Position numbers and translations under genes: made by a program. A stretch of 64,000 nucleotides of DNA from contig NZ_APMH01000003.1 of NCBI RefSeq assembly GCF_000359585.1, positions 62,001 through 126,000 on the forward strand, in the 5' to 3' direction. The notes beneath the pieces are model-generated. The model was not told where the DNA came from, made no database searches, and saw nothing but the letters and a program-made list of their open reading frames with translations. How positions within the stretch are numbered: position 1 is the stretch's first letter; each line of letters starts with the position of its first letter. Positions 7,325 through 16,059 of the stretch are shown in pieces. Source of the DNA: Clostridium tyrobutyricum DSM 2637 = ATCC 25755 = JCM 11008. GTDB taxonomy: Bacteria; Bacillota; Clostridia; Clostridiales; Clostridiaceae.

Positions 7325-8665
7325 ATGAAAAATGAAATATCAGCAGTAGCACATGGAAGTATTGCAGAAGAAATGGAAATAGAAGCTGGAGATCGTATTT
7401 TAAGTATTAATGAAAAAGAAGTTAAGGATATTATAGATTATAAATTTTTGATAAGTGGTAATTATGTGAAGGTTGAAATAGAAAAAAGTAATAGTGAGAT
7501 ATGGGAACTGGAGATAGAAAAGGAATATGATGAAGATTTAGGTGTGGAATTTAAGGATTTTATCCTTGACAAACCTAAAAGCTGTCATAATAAATGTATA
7601 TTTTGCTTTATAGACCAGCTGCCAAAAGGCATGAGAGAAACTCTCTATTTTAAAGATGATGATTCAAGATTGGCTTTTCTTCAAGGAAATTTTGTAACCC
7701 TTACAAATATGAGTGATGATGATATAAATAGAATAATTAAATATAAAATAAGTCCCATAAATGTATCCGTTCATACCACCAATCCGGAACTCAGAATAAA
7801 AATGACCAATAATAGATTTGCAGGGAATCTGTATAAAATATTAGAGAAACTGACATCTTCAGGAATAAAGATAAATTGTCAAATAGTTTTATGTCCTGGA
7901 ATTAATGATGATAAAGAATTGGAAAGAACTATTGAAGAATTATATAAACTATATCCTCAAGTTGAAAATGTATCCGTAGTTCCCGTGGGAGTCACTAAAT
8001 ACAGAACCGGTCTTTTTAAAATGAAGTTGTATGATCAGCATTCATCAGCAGTTCAACTTGATAGAATGAAAAAACTTCAAAATAGATACATCTCCCAGAC
8101 GGGTAAACCTTTTGTGAGGATGTCCGATGAATTTTATGTAATAGCAAAACGTGATGTTCCTGATACTGATTTTTATGATGGATTTGGACAATTGGAAGAT
8201 GGAATAGGAATGATAAGAATATTTAGGAACAATATAGAAAATAGTTTGAAAATGGTTGAAGATGGATTCTTTAAATTAAAAGGGTCATTTACATTTGTTA
8301 CAGGAAAATCTGCCTATGTTGAAATTAAGAACGCTGTAGAGAAGATAAGAGAGCTTAATGAAAAAATATATATAGATGTTAAAGGTATAGTAAATAATTT
8401 TTTTGGAAATACAATAACTGTAGCAGGTTTGATTACTGCTACTGATATTATGGAGCAGACAAGGAATACCATACTAGGTGATAATATTATTATCCCGGAC
8501 TGTATGCTTAGAAAAGGATATGAACTTGGTTCTGATAAGAGAAGAGTATTTTTGGATGACATAACGGTAGAACAATTAGAAAATAAATTGGATAGAAATA
8601 TCCTCGTATGTGAATATAGCGGTGAGGATTTATTAGATATTATAATACAAAACTGTATATCATAA
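7325..8665 (+). CDS. DUF512 protein with PDZ and radical-SAM-like cysteine motif
   Basis: 446-aa cytoplasmic protein. Residues 1-70 form a PDZ-like domain (GSIAEEMEIEAGDRILSINEKEV). It is followed by a cysteine motif CHNKCIFCFIDQLP (about residue 91), the CxxxCxxC pattern of radical-SAM iron-sulfur enzymes, then a TIM-barrel-like region (SVHTTNPELR, QIVLCPGINDD) and a C-terminal DUF512 domain. The family is widespread in clostridia and cyanobacteria, usually beside der (as here), and its substrate is not known to me. A GGAG ribosome site precedes the ATG. I do not assign a reaction. Confidence 0.85.
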   Translation: MKNEISAVAHGSIAEEMEIEAGDRILSINEKEVKDIIDYKFLISGNYVKVEIEKSNSEIWELEIEKEYDEDLGVEFKDFILDKPKSCHNKCIFCFIDQLPKGMRETLYFKDDDSRLAFLQGNFVTLTNMSDDDINRIIKYKISPINVSVHTTNPELRIKMTNNRFAGNLYKILEKLTSSGIKINCQIVLCPGINDDKELERTIEELYKLYPQVENVSVVPVGVTKYRTGLFKMKLYDQHSSAVQLDRMKKLQNRYISQTGKPFVRMSDEFYVIAKRDVPDTDFYDGFGQLEDGIGMIRIFRNNIENSLKMVEDGFFKLKGSFTFVTGKSAYVEIKNAVEKIRELNEKIYIDVKGIVNNFFGNTITVAGLITATDIMEQTRNTILGDNIIIPDCMLRKGYELGSDKRRVFLDDITVEQLENKLDRNILVCEYSGEDLLDIIIQNCIS

Positions 8666-8692
8666 TTAATTAGTAATAAGGGAGGAATACTT

Positions 8693-10012
8693 ATGGGAAA
8701 ACCAATAGTAGCTATAGTAGGAAGACCTAATGTTGGAAAATCTACTCTATTTAATAAATTGGCAGGCAAGAGAATATCTATAGTAGAGGATACACCAGGG
8801 GTAACAAGAGATAGAGTTTATGCACAGGCAGATTGGCTTAAATATAACTTTACCATAATAGATACAGGTGGAATTGAACATGAGAGCAGTGATATTATTG
8901 TTTCTCAAATGAGAAGACAGGCACAGATAGCTATAGAAACGGCCAATGTAATAATATTTATGGTAGATGGAAGAGAGGGACTTACTGCTGCAGATAAAGA
9001 AGTAGCTCAAATGCTTAGAAAGAGTGGAAAGTCCATAGTACTTGTAGTAAATAAAATAGACAGCTTAAAACTCGAAGAAAATTCTTATGAATTTTACAAT
9101 TTGGGTATAGGAGAACCTATTACTATATCAGCATCTCAAGGATTGGCTTTAGGAGATATGCTGGATGAGGTAGTAAAGTATTTTGAAGATGATGATAGTG
9201 ATTCAAAAGATGATGAATATATAAAAATAGCTTTTATAGGAAAGCCGAATGTTGGAAAATCTTCATTGATAAATAAATTATTGGGAGAAGAACGTGTAAT
9301 AGTCAGTGATATACCTGGAACTACAAGGGATGCCATAGACAGCTACCTTGAAAGGGATGGAGATAAGTTCCTATTAATAGATACTGCAGGAATTAGAAGG
9401 AAAAGCAAAGTCAAGGCTGAAATTGAAAAGTACAGTGTTATAAGAAGCTATACCGCAATAGAAAGAGCTGATATATGCATATTATTGTTGGATTCTACTG
9501 AAACAATAAGTGATCAAGATGAAAAGATAATAGGGTATGCACATGAAATGAATAAGGCTATACTTATAATAGTAAATAAATGGGATTTGGTAGAAAAAGA
9601 TACAAAGACCATGAATAACTTCAAGACCATGATAGGTAAAAGTTTATCTTTTATGCCATATGCACCATATTTATTTATATCTGCAAAGACAGGGCAGAGA
9701 GTAAATAGGGTTTTAGATACTGTAAAAAAATGTTATGACAACTACAACAGACGTGTGAAAACTGGAGTCCTAAATGATGTAATCAATAAAGCTATTATGA
9801 TGAAAGAACCTCCTGTAATCGGACTTAAAAGATTAAAAATCTATTATGTTACACAGACGGGAGTTCAGCCACCAACATTCATATTTTTTGTAAATGATAT
9901 CTCTTGTGTTCACTTTTCATATAAAAGATATCTAGAAAACCAACTTAGAGATAATTTTGACTTTACAGGAACTGGCATAAAAATAGAATTTAGGGAAAAG
10001 AAGGATGTCTAA
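8693..10012 (+). CDS. der: Ribosome-assembly GTPase Der (EngA)
   Basis: 439-aa protein with two tandem GTPase domains and a C-terminal KH-like domain, a layout unique to Der. The first domain has GRPNVGKST (residues 9-17), [10 protein letters not shown] and NKID; the second has GKPNVGKSS (about 183), [10 protein letters not shown] and NKWD. Der acts in late maturation of the 50S ribosomal subunit. The ATG follows GGAGGA. gpsA starts 3 nt after its stop, so the two are co-transcribed, an arrangement also common in other clostridia and in Bacillus. Confidence 0.97.
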   Translation: MGKPIVAIVGRPNVGKSTLFNKLAGKRISIVEDTPGVTRDRVYAQADWLKYNFTIIDTGGIEHESSDIIVSQMRRQAQIAIETANVIIFMVDGREGLTAADKEVAQMLRKSGKSIVLVVNKIDSLKLEENSYEFYNLGIGEPITISASQGLALGDMLDEVVKYFEDDDSDSKDDEYIKIAFIGKPNVGKSSLINKLLGEERVIVSDIPGTTRDAIDSYLERDGDKFLLIDTAGIRRKSKVKAEIEKYSVIRSYTAIERADICILLLDSTETISDQDEKIIGYAHEMNKAILIIVNKWDLVEKDTKTMNNFKTMIGKSLSFMPYAPYLFISAKTGQRVNRVLDTVKKCYDNYNRRVKTGVLNDVINKAIMMKEPPVIGLKRLKIYYVTQTGVQPPTFIFFVNDISCVHFSYKRYLENQLRDNFDFTGTGIKIEFREKKDV

Positions 10013-10014
10013 TT

Positions 10015-11010
10015 ATGAACAAGGATATATGTTTTTTAGGGGCTGGAAGTTTTGGAACAGCGTTATCAATAATATTAGCAGAAAAAGGAAAGAGGGTTAT
10101 ACTCTGGGATAGAAATCACGACTTAATTAATTCTATAAATTCTACAAGAGAAAATAAGAAATATGTTAAAGGAGTGAGACTGCCGCAATCTATAGAAGCA
10201 TCTTTTGATTTAAAAAACACGGTACAGAATTGTATGTATATAGTTTTAGCAATTCCTTCCCATGTTATTAGAGATATGTGTAAAAATATAAGATATTACT
10301 TAAGGAATGACCAAATTATTATAAGTATTGCTAAAGGAATTGAAGAAGAGACGGGAAAAAGATTGTCTGAAGTTATAAAAGAAGAATTGCCTGAAAATGA
10401 AGTTGTAGTTATTTCAGGCCCGAGTCATGCTGAAGAAGTTGCTAATAAGTTGCCAACTACAGTTGTAGTTTCTTCAGAAAATATGGATATAGCACGAAAT
10501 GTACAGGATGTTTTTATGACAGATAAATTTAGAGTATATACAAATTCAGATATAAGAGGTATAGAAATAGGAGGGGCTGTCAAAAACATAATTGCACTGG
10601 CAGCAGGAATATCTGATGGAATTGGATATGGTGATAATACAAAAGCAGCTCTTATGACAAGGGGAATTAGTGAAATATCCCGCATAGGAGTTAAACTTGG
10701 AGGAAAAAAGGAAACCTTTTCTGGGCTTACAGGAATAGGAGATCTTATAGTTACTTGTACTAGTATGCATAGCAGAAATAGAAGGGCTGGAATACTAATA
10801 GGAAAGGGAAAATCTGCAAAAGAAGCGGTTGAGGAAGTTGGAATGGTAGTTGAAGGTATAAAAGCCTGTAGGGCCTTCTATAAATTAAAGAATAAGCTAA
10901 ATGTACAAATGCCTATAACTGATTCTCTATATAAAGTATTATTTGAGAAAAAAGATGCAAAACAAGTTGTATATGAGTTGATGACTAGAGACAAAAAGGA
11001 TGAAAACTAA
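10015..11010 (+). CDS. gpsA: NAD(P)-dependent glycerol-3-phosphate dehydrogenase
   Basis: 331-aa enzyme reducing dihydroxyacetone phosphate to sn-glycerol-3-phosphate, the backbone for phospholipids. The Rossmann motif GAGSFGTAL is at residues 9-17, followed by [19 protein letters not shown] with the substrate-binding region, the catalytic-lysine segment [13 protein letters not shown] (about 183-195) and [12 protein letters not shown]. The start is 3 nt after der, with a GAAGGATG ribosome site inside the der end. Length is typical. Confidence 0.96.
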   Translation: MNKDICFLGAGSFGTALSIILAEKGKRVILWDRNHDLINSINSTRENKKYVKGVRLPQSIEASFDLKNTVQNCMYIVLAIPSHVIRDMCKNIRYYLRNDQIIISIAKGIEEETGKRLSEVIKEELPENEVVVISGPSHAEEVANKLPTTVVVSSENMDIARNVQDVFMTDKFRVYTNSDIRGIEIGGAVKNIIALAAGISDGIGYGDNTKAALMTRGISEISRIGVKLGGKKETFSGLTGIGDLIVTCTSMHSRNRRAGILIGKGKSAKEAVEEVGMVVEGIKACRAFYKLKNKLNVQMPITDSLYKVLFEKKDAKQVVYELMTRDKKDEN

Positions 11011-11092
11011 TAAATTTTTATAATATATGAATAATATGCAATTCCTATAAATATATATATATTGTTATTATTAGAATCTTGGGGGGTATACT

Positions 11093-12571
11093 TTGGATAA
11101 CTTTGATATATACAAGGACATATCAGAAAGGACACAAGGAGATATATATGTAGGAGTTGTAGGACCAGTTAGAACTGGAAAATCCACTTTTATAAAGAGA
11201 TTTATGGAACTTATGGTTCTGCCTAATATGGAGAATTCCTATAAGAAACAGAGGGCTAAAGATGAATTGCCTCAGAGTTCATCAGGAAAGTCCATTCATA
11301 CAACAGAGCCTAAATTTATTCCTAATGAGGCTATAGAAATAAGTTTAAATGAAAATACCAAATTTAAAGTAAGAATGGTAGACTGTGTAGGATATATTGT
11401 TAAAACTGCAGTGGGATACATGGAAGGGGAAGAGGCCAAAATGGTATCTACTCCTTGGTATGACTATGAGATACCTTTTGAAGAGGCAGCTGAAATAGGT
11501 ACTAAAAAGGTAATAGATGAACATTCTACAATAGGACTTTTAGTAACTACAGATGGTTCTATAGCAGATATACCTAGAGAAGATTATTTGGAACCTGAAT
11601 CTAGGGTAGTAGAAGAATTGAAGTCTATAAATAAACCTTTTATAATAATACTTAATTCAAAACATCCTTATGATCCTGAAACTATAGATGTTAAAAAATC
11701 TATGGAAGAAAAGTATGATGTTCCCGTTCAAATAATGGATGTTATGAATATGAAAGAAGAAGATGTAACTAATGTTTTTCAGCGAATTTTAAAAGAATTT
11801 CCTATAAAAGAGATAAACATAGATATACCAGAATGGATTGAAAAGTTGGAGCTTTCCCATTGGTTAAAAGTGGATTTTATAAATCTCGCAAGAGATATGT
11901 GTAAAAACATATATAAAGTGAGAGATATAGAACGGTCCTTAGATGGTTTTAGTGATGTGGAGTTTATAGGAAAATCCATAATAAAGGAAATAAATATGGG
12001 ACAAGGTACATCCAGAATCGAAATCAAACCAAAACAGGATTTATTCTATAAAATATTAAGTGAGGTTTGTTCCGAAGAAATTCAAAGTGAAAGTGATCTT
12101 TTAAATGCTGTAATTGAGATGCATGGTGCAAAGGTTGAATATGACAAGGTATCTGATGCATTAAAAGATGTAAAGGAAAATGGTTATGGATTAGTAGCTC
12201 CACAGCTTTCCGAGATGAAATTAGAGGAGCCTCAAATAGTTAAACAGGGAAATAGATTCGGGGTTAAATTAAAAGCCAGTGCACCATCCCTACATTTTAT
12301 AAGAGCTGATATAGAGGCTGAAATATCACCTATAATGGGAACAGAAAGAGAAAGTGAGGAAATGGTAAAATCACTTCTTGAACAGTTTGAAAGTGACCCA
12401 TCTAAAATATGGCAGAGCAATATGTTTGGCAAGTCTCTTGAAATACTTGTAAAAGAGGGACTTCAAAATAAGCTCTACAAGATGCCGGAAGATGTACAGG
12501 TTAAAATACAAAAGACACTCCAAAAAATAATAAATGAAGGAAATGGCGGGCTAATATGTATAATACTTTAA
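11093..12571 (+). CDS. spoIVA: Stage IV sporulation protein A, spore coat base ATPase
   Basis: 492-aa protein that polymerises with ATP hydrolysis on the outer forespore membrane and forms the coat basement layer; SpoVM (also in this window) tethers it. The N-terminus (DIYKDISERTQGDIYVGVVG), the Walker A-like VRTGKST (residues 26-32) and the C-terminal tail (INEGNGGLICIIL) match the Bacillus protein closely over the full length. The start is TTG with GGGGGG 5 bases upstream. It stands alone, followed by a strong hairpin. Mother-cell sigma-E control would be expected, but I could not place a convincing sigma-E promoter. Confidence 0.97.
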   Translation: MDNFDIYKDISERTQGDIYVGVVGPVRTGKSTFIKRFMELMVLPNMENSYKKQRAKDELPQSSSGKSIHTTEPKFIPNEAIEISLNENTKFKVRMVDCVGYIVKTAVGYMEGEEAKMVSTPWYDYEIPFEEAAEIGTKKVIDEHSTIGLLVTTDGSIADIPREDYLEPESRVVEELKSINKPFIIILNSKHPYDPETIDVKKSMEEKYDVPVQIMDVMNMKEEDVTNVFQRILKEFPIKEINIDIPEWIEKLELSHWLKVDFINLARDMCKNIYKVRDIERSLDGFSDVEFIGKSIIKEINMGQGTSRIEIKPKQDLFYKILSEVCSEEIQSESDLLNAVIEMHGAKVEYDKVSDALKDVKENGYGLVAPQLSEMKLEEPQIVKQGNRFGVKLKASAPSLHFIRADIEAEISPIMGTERESEEMVKSLLEQFESDPSKIWQSNMFGKSLEILVKEGLQNKLYKMPEDVQVKIQKTLQKIINEGNGGLICIIL

Positions 12572-12595
12572 ATCAATAACACTAATTTATCATAT

Positions 12596-12639
12596 AGACG
12601 CACCCATAGAAATAGTATAATATTTCTATGGGTGTGTCT
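12596..12639 (+). terminator. Strong hairpin after spoIVA
   Basis: 19-bp stem (12596-12614 with 12621-12639, one G-T pair) around a 6-nt loop. There is no clear T run after it, so it acts either as an unusual terminator or as an mRNA end-protecting structure. Confidence 0.6.
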
Positions 12640-12704
12640 ATTATGAGTATTTTATGGTATAATCGTTTTAAAATGTGCTTTAAGCTGAAATATTAATATA
12701 TATC

Positions 12705-12734
12705 TTGAAATTGTAATTGGTATTAGCTTATAAT
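12705..12734 (+). promoter_or_regulatory. Sigma-A promoter before yicC-remA-gmk
   Basis: TTGAAA (12705-12710), 18-bp spacer, TATAAT (12729-12734). A second extended -10, TGGTATAAT (12655-12663), lies upstream and may be a tandem start. Confidence 0.65.
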
Positions 12735-12774
12735 TAATAATGATTTATTATTGAGTGTGGAAGGATGAATTTCA

Positions 12775-13653
12775 ATGATTAGGAGTATGACTGGATTTGG
12801 AAGGGGAAGTGTAGATAACCCCAAAGGCAGTTTTGTAGTGGAGATAAAAACAGTAAATCATAGATATTGTGATTTAAATATAAGAATGCCCAAAAGTTTT
12901 ATGCCAATTGAAGATAGAATGAGAAAATTGGTTCAAAAGTCAGTAAAACGAGGTAAAGTAGATATATTTATTACTCAAGGTAATTATGAAAATAAAAATG
13001 TTACGGCTGTATTGGATCAAGGGCTTGCTGATAGTTATGTTAAATGTCTAAAAGAGTTAAAAGAAAGATATAATATAAAAGAAAGCATATCTTTAGGACT
13101 TATTTCAAAGTTTCCTGATATAATTACTGTAAAACAGACAGAAGAGAATTTGGATGAAATTTGGGACATATTAGAACCTGCTTTTAATGAAGCTATACAT
13201 ATGCTTTTAAATATGAGAGAAAAAGAAGGAATTAAACTTAAAAATAATGTTATTTTAAAATGTAATTCTATTAAAAAAAGTTTAGAAGGTATAGATGATA
13301 AATCTGATATAATAGTCGAAGAATTTAGATGTAAATTAAATAATAGATTAAAAGATTTAATAAATGATAATGAGCTAGATGAAACTAGAATTGCAATGGA
13401 AGTAGCCATATTTGCGGATAAATCCTGTATTGACGAAGAAATAGTAAGGTTATCCAGCCATATAATACAATTCAAAGATACTCTTGAGCTGGATGAACCT
13501 GTTGGCAGAAAATTAGATTTTATATTACAGGAAATGAACAGGGAAGCTAATACCATAGCTTCTAAATCTACCAATTTAGAAATAACTAAATTAACTTTAA
13601 ACATAAAAAATGAAATAGAAAAGATAAGAGAGCAAATTCAAAACATAGAATAA
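12775..13653 (+). CDS. YicC/YloC family endoribonuclease
   Basis: 292-aa protein with the YicC N-terminal region (SMTGFGRG, then [11 protein letters not shown]) and the C-terminal DUF1732 region ([18 protein letters not shown]). Members of this family have been shown to be RNases in Escherichia coli and Bacillus. The N-terminal [11 protein letters not shown] is the usual family start, and GGAAGG precedes the ATG. It heads the remA-gmk-rpoZ-coaBC operon, with only 13 nt to remA, the same order as in Bacillus. Its RNA targets here are unknown. Confidence 0.92.
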   Translation: MIRSMTGFGRGSVDNPKGSFVVEIKTVNHRYCDLNIRMPKSFMPIEDRMRKLVQKSVKRGKVDIFITQGNYENKNVTAVLDQGLADSYVKCLKELKERYNIKESISLGLISKFPDIITVKQTEENLDEIWDILEPAFNEAIHMLLNMREKEGIKLKNNVILKCNSIKKSLEGIDDKSDIIVEEFRCKLNNRLKDLINDNELDETRIAMEVAIFADKSCIDEEIVRLSSHIIQFKDTLELDEPVGRKLDFILQEMNREANTIASKSTNLEITKLTLNIKNEIEKIREQIQNIE

Positions 13654-13666
13654 GAGGAGGAAACAT

Positions 13667-13945
13667 ATGGGCATAAAGTTAATAAACATAGGCTTTGGAA
13701 ATATAGTATCGGCAAATAGATTGGTGGCAATAGTAAGTCCGGAGTCTGCTCCAATAAAGAGAATAATACAAGAGGCACGAGATAGGGGAATGCTTATAGA
13801 TGCAACTTATGGAAGAAGGACTCGTGCTGTAATAATAACAGATAGTGATCATGTAATACTTTCAGCAGTGCAGCCCGAAACAGTAGCACATAGATTGTCA
13901 TCCAATAAAGACATGGAGGAAGATATAGTAGAGGTTGAGGAATAA
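13667..13945 (+). CDS. remA: RemA-like DNA-binding regulator (DUF370)
   Basis: 92-aa protein of the RemA family, which in Bacillus binds DNA as a ring-shaped oligomer and activates biofilm matrix and osmoprotection genes. The family pattern is clear ([26 protein letters not shown] in short, [12 protein letters not shown]). GAGGAGG precedes the ATG. Its stop overlaps the gmk start by one base. In clostridia its targets are not established, so the name reflects family membership rather than a known regulon. Confidence 0.9.
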   Translation: MGIKLINIGFGNIVSANRLVAIVSPESAPIKRIIQEARDRGMLIDATYGRRTRAVIITDSDHVILSAVQPETVAHRLSSNKDMEEDIVEVEE

Positions 13946-14574
13946 TGAAAAAAAAAGGACTTTTAATAGTAGTATCAGGACCATCAGGTGCTGGTAAAGG
14001 AACAGTTTGTTCAGCTCTTCTCAAAAAAAATGATTTTTGGATGTCTATTTCTGCTACCACAAGGCAGCCAAGAACTGGTGAGCAAGATGGAGTCAATTAT
14101 TACTTTTTGACAAAAAAAGATTTTGAAAGTAAAATAAAAAACGAAGATTTTTTAGAATATGCTGAGGTATATGGAAATTATTACGGCACTCCAAAGCAGT
14201 ATGCCTTGGAAGCTATAGGACAAGGAAAAGATGTAATACTTGAAATTGATATTCAAGGTGCACTTAAGGTAAAGGAAAGCTATCCTCAGGGGGTATTTGT
14301 ATTTATTTTACCTCCATCTATGAAAGAATTAAAACATAGAATAATATCAAGAGGAAGTGAAACTCCAGAATCTTTGATGACTAGATTTAAATCTGCTTAT
14401 AAAGAAATAAATTATGTGTCAAAATATAATTATGCTGTTATAAATGATACTGTTGAAAATGCAGTGGAAACAATACAATCCATAATTATAGCTGAAAGGT
14501 GCAGAGTGGATAGGGTAAAAGACGAAATATTAAATTCTAAGGAGGGTATTATAAATGAGCAACTCTATGATTAA
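13945..14574 (+). CDS. gmk: Guanylate kinase
   Basis: 209-aa enzyme phosphorylating GMP to GDP with ATP. The P-loop GPSGAGKGT is at residues 12-20, and the GMP-binding segment includes SATTRQPRTGEQDGVNYYF. Start and remA stop share one base. rpoZ begins 20 bases before its end, so gmk and the omega subunit are translationally coupled; gmk-rpoZ is also a conserved pair in proteobacteria. Confidence 0.97.
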   Translation: MKKKGLLIVVSGPSGAGKGTVCSALLKKNDFWMSISATTRQPRTGEQDGVNYYFLTKKDFESKIKNEDFLEYAEVYGNYYGTPKQYALEAIGQGKDVILEIDIQGALKVKESYPQGVFVFILPPSMKELKHRIISRGSETPESLMTRFKSAYKEINYVSKYNYAVINDTVENAVETIQSIIIAERCRVDRVKDEILNSKEGIINEQLYD

Positions 14575-14773
14575 TCCATCTATTGTAGATTTATTAAAAA
14601 GAGTAGATAATAGATACACTTTGATTACAATAACATCTAAAAGGGCGAGACAGTTAATTGAAGGATCAGAGCCTATGGTTGACATAAAGTCTACTAAACC
14701 AGTTACAATAGCTATAAATGAAATTGATAAGGGACTAGTAGATTTTGAAACTGTAATAGAAGGTATAAAATAA
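14555..14773 (+). CDS. rpoZ: RNA polymerase omega subunit
   Basis: 72-aa subunit that binds the beta-prime C-terminus and helps RNA polymerase assembly. It has the family pattern (NRYTLITITSKRARQLIEG) and the short C-terminus usual in Firmicutes. The ATG lies inside the gmk end, with GGAGGG 9 bases upstream. Its stop shares a base with the coaBC start. Confidence 0.95.
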   Translation: MSNSMINPSIVDLLKRVDNRYTLITITSKRARQLIEGSEPMVDIKSTKPVTIAINEIDKGLVDFETVIEGIK

Positions 14774-15963
14774 TGGATAAGTGTAAAAAGACAGTGGTTG
14801 TTGGAGTAACTGGGGGAATAGCTGTTTATAAGGCACTTGATGTAATAAGCAAACTAAAAAAAAAGAATTTTGATATACATGTAGTAATGACAAAGTCAGC
14901 AATGGAGTTTGTAACTCCTCTGACCTTTCAAACTATTAGCCAAAATATAGTAAACTCGGATATGTTTTCAGAACCACGTGCGTGGGAAATACAACACATT
15001 TCTCTGGCAAAAAAAGCCGACTTAATGCTGATTGTTCCAGCTACTGCGAATATAATAGGAAAGGTTGCATCTGGAATAGCAGATGATCTTTTATCTACTA
15101 CTATTATGGCTACAAAGTCACCAGTAGTATTTGCACCGGCAATGAACACAAATATGTATAACAATCCTATAGTTCAGCAGAATATAGATAAATTGTCAAA
15201 GTTGGGCTATGAATTTATAAAACCGGATAGTGGAAGACTTGCATGTGGTGATATAGGAGATGGAAAACTTCCAGATACTTCTTTTATATCAGGGATAATA
15301 GAAAGTATGCTGTACGATAAAAAAGATTTAAAAGGTAAAAATGTTCTTGTAACTGCAGGACCAACTTTAGCCTGTATAGATCCAGTAAGATATATAACCA
15401 ATAAATCATCAGGTAAAATGGGTTATTGTATTGCTGAAGAAGCTAGAGACAGGGGAGCAAAAGTTACACTTATTTCAGGACCTACAAAATTGCCAATCCC
15501 TTTTGGAATAAATCACATAGGCGTCAATACAAATAGAGAAATGTTAAATGCTGTATTGGATAATTTTGATTCGCAGGATATAGTTGTAAAAGCTGCAGCA
15601 GTGGCTGATTATAAGCCAAAAGTATATTCTGATATTAAAATAAAAAAGTCAGAAGATGAACTTTCATTGAACTTTGTAAAGGATACAGATATATTGAAGA
15701 GACTTGGTGAAATAAAAACCAAACAGATACTTGTAGGATTTGCAGCAGAAAGTAATGATCTGATTAAAAATGCCGAGGGAAAATTGAAAAGAAAAAATTT
15801 AGATTATATAGTTGCAAATAATATAACTGCTGTAGATACAGGTTTTGCTTCAGATGACAATAAAGTTACAGTATTGTCAAAGACGGGTGAAAAATTGGAT
15901 TTACTCAAGATGAGTAAAAGACAGCTAGCTAGAAAATTATTTGACATAATTGATTTAGCATAA
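14773..15963 (+). CDS. coaBC: Bifunctional phosphopantothenoylcysteine decarboxylase/synthetase CoaBC
   Basis: 396-aa fused enzyme for two steps of coenzyme A synthesis. Residues 1-180 are the flavin-dependent decarboxylase (GVTGGIAVYKA, PAMNTNMYNNP with the conserved asparagine, GRLACGDIGDGKL). The rest is the CTP-dependent ligase of phosphopantothenate and cysteine (VTAGPTLACIDPVRYITN, KAAAVADYKP). It ends the yicC operon. CoaD for a later step lies at 33.5 kb. Confidence 0.97.
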   Translation: MDKCKKTVVVGVTGGIAVYKALDVISKLKKKNFDIHVVMTKSAMEFVTPLTFQTISQNIVNSDMFSEPRAWEIQHISLAKKADLMLIVPATANIIGKVASGIADDLLSTTIMATKSPVVFAPAMNTNMYNNPIVQQNIDKLSKLGYEFIKPDSGRLACGDIGDGKLPDTSFISGIIESMLYDKKDLKGKNVLVTAGPTLACIDPVRYITNKSSGKMGYCIAEEARDRGAKVTLISGPTKLPIPFGINHIGVNTNREMLNAVLDNFDSQDIVVKAAAVADYKPKVYSDIKIKKSEDELSLNFVKDTDILKRLGEIKTKQILVGFAAESNDLIKNAEGKLKRKNLDYIVANNITAVDTGFASDDNKVTVLSKTGEKLDLLKMSKRQLARKLFDIIDLA

Positions 15964-15999
15964 TTGCAAAGATATATTTTAACAAAATTGATGGTTTAT

Positions 16000-16034
16000 T
16001 AAGAGGGGTTAGTTAGCAGGCCTCTCTTATTTGA
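16000..16034 (+). terminator. Weak terminator between coaBC and priA
   Basis: 9-bp stem with one G-T pair (16000-16008 with 16021-16029), 12-nt loop, then a short T-rich stretch. Probably a partial stop before priA. Confidence 0.4.
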
Positions 16035-16059
16035 TGTATAAGCTAAAAAGGGTGATAAG

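Noticed and set aside
13035-13604. 189-aa minus-strand ORF inside the yicC gene
   Set aside because: Reverse shadow with Ser/Leu/Ile-rich composition typical of antisense to Lys/Asn-rich genes.
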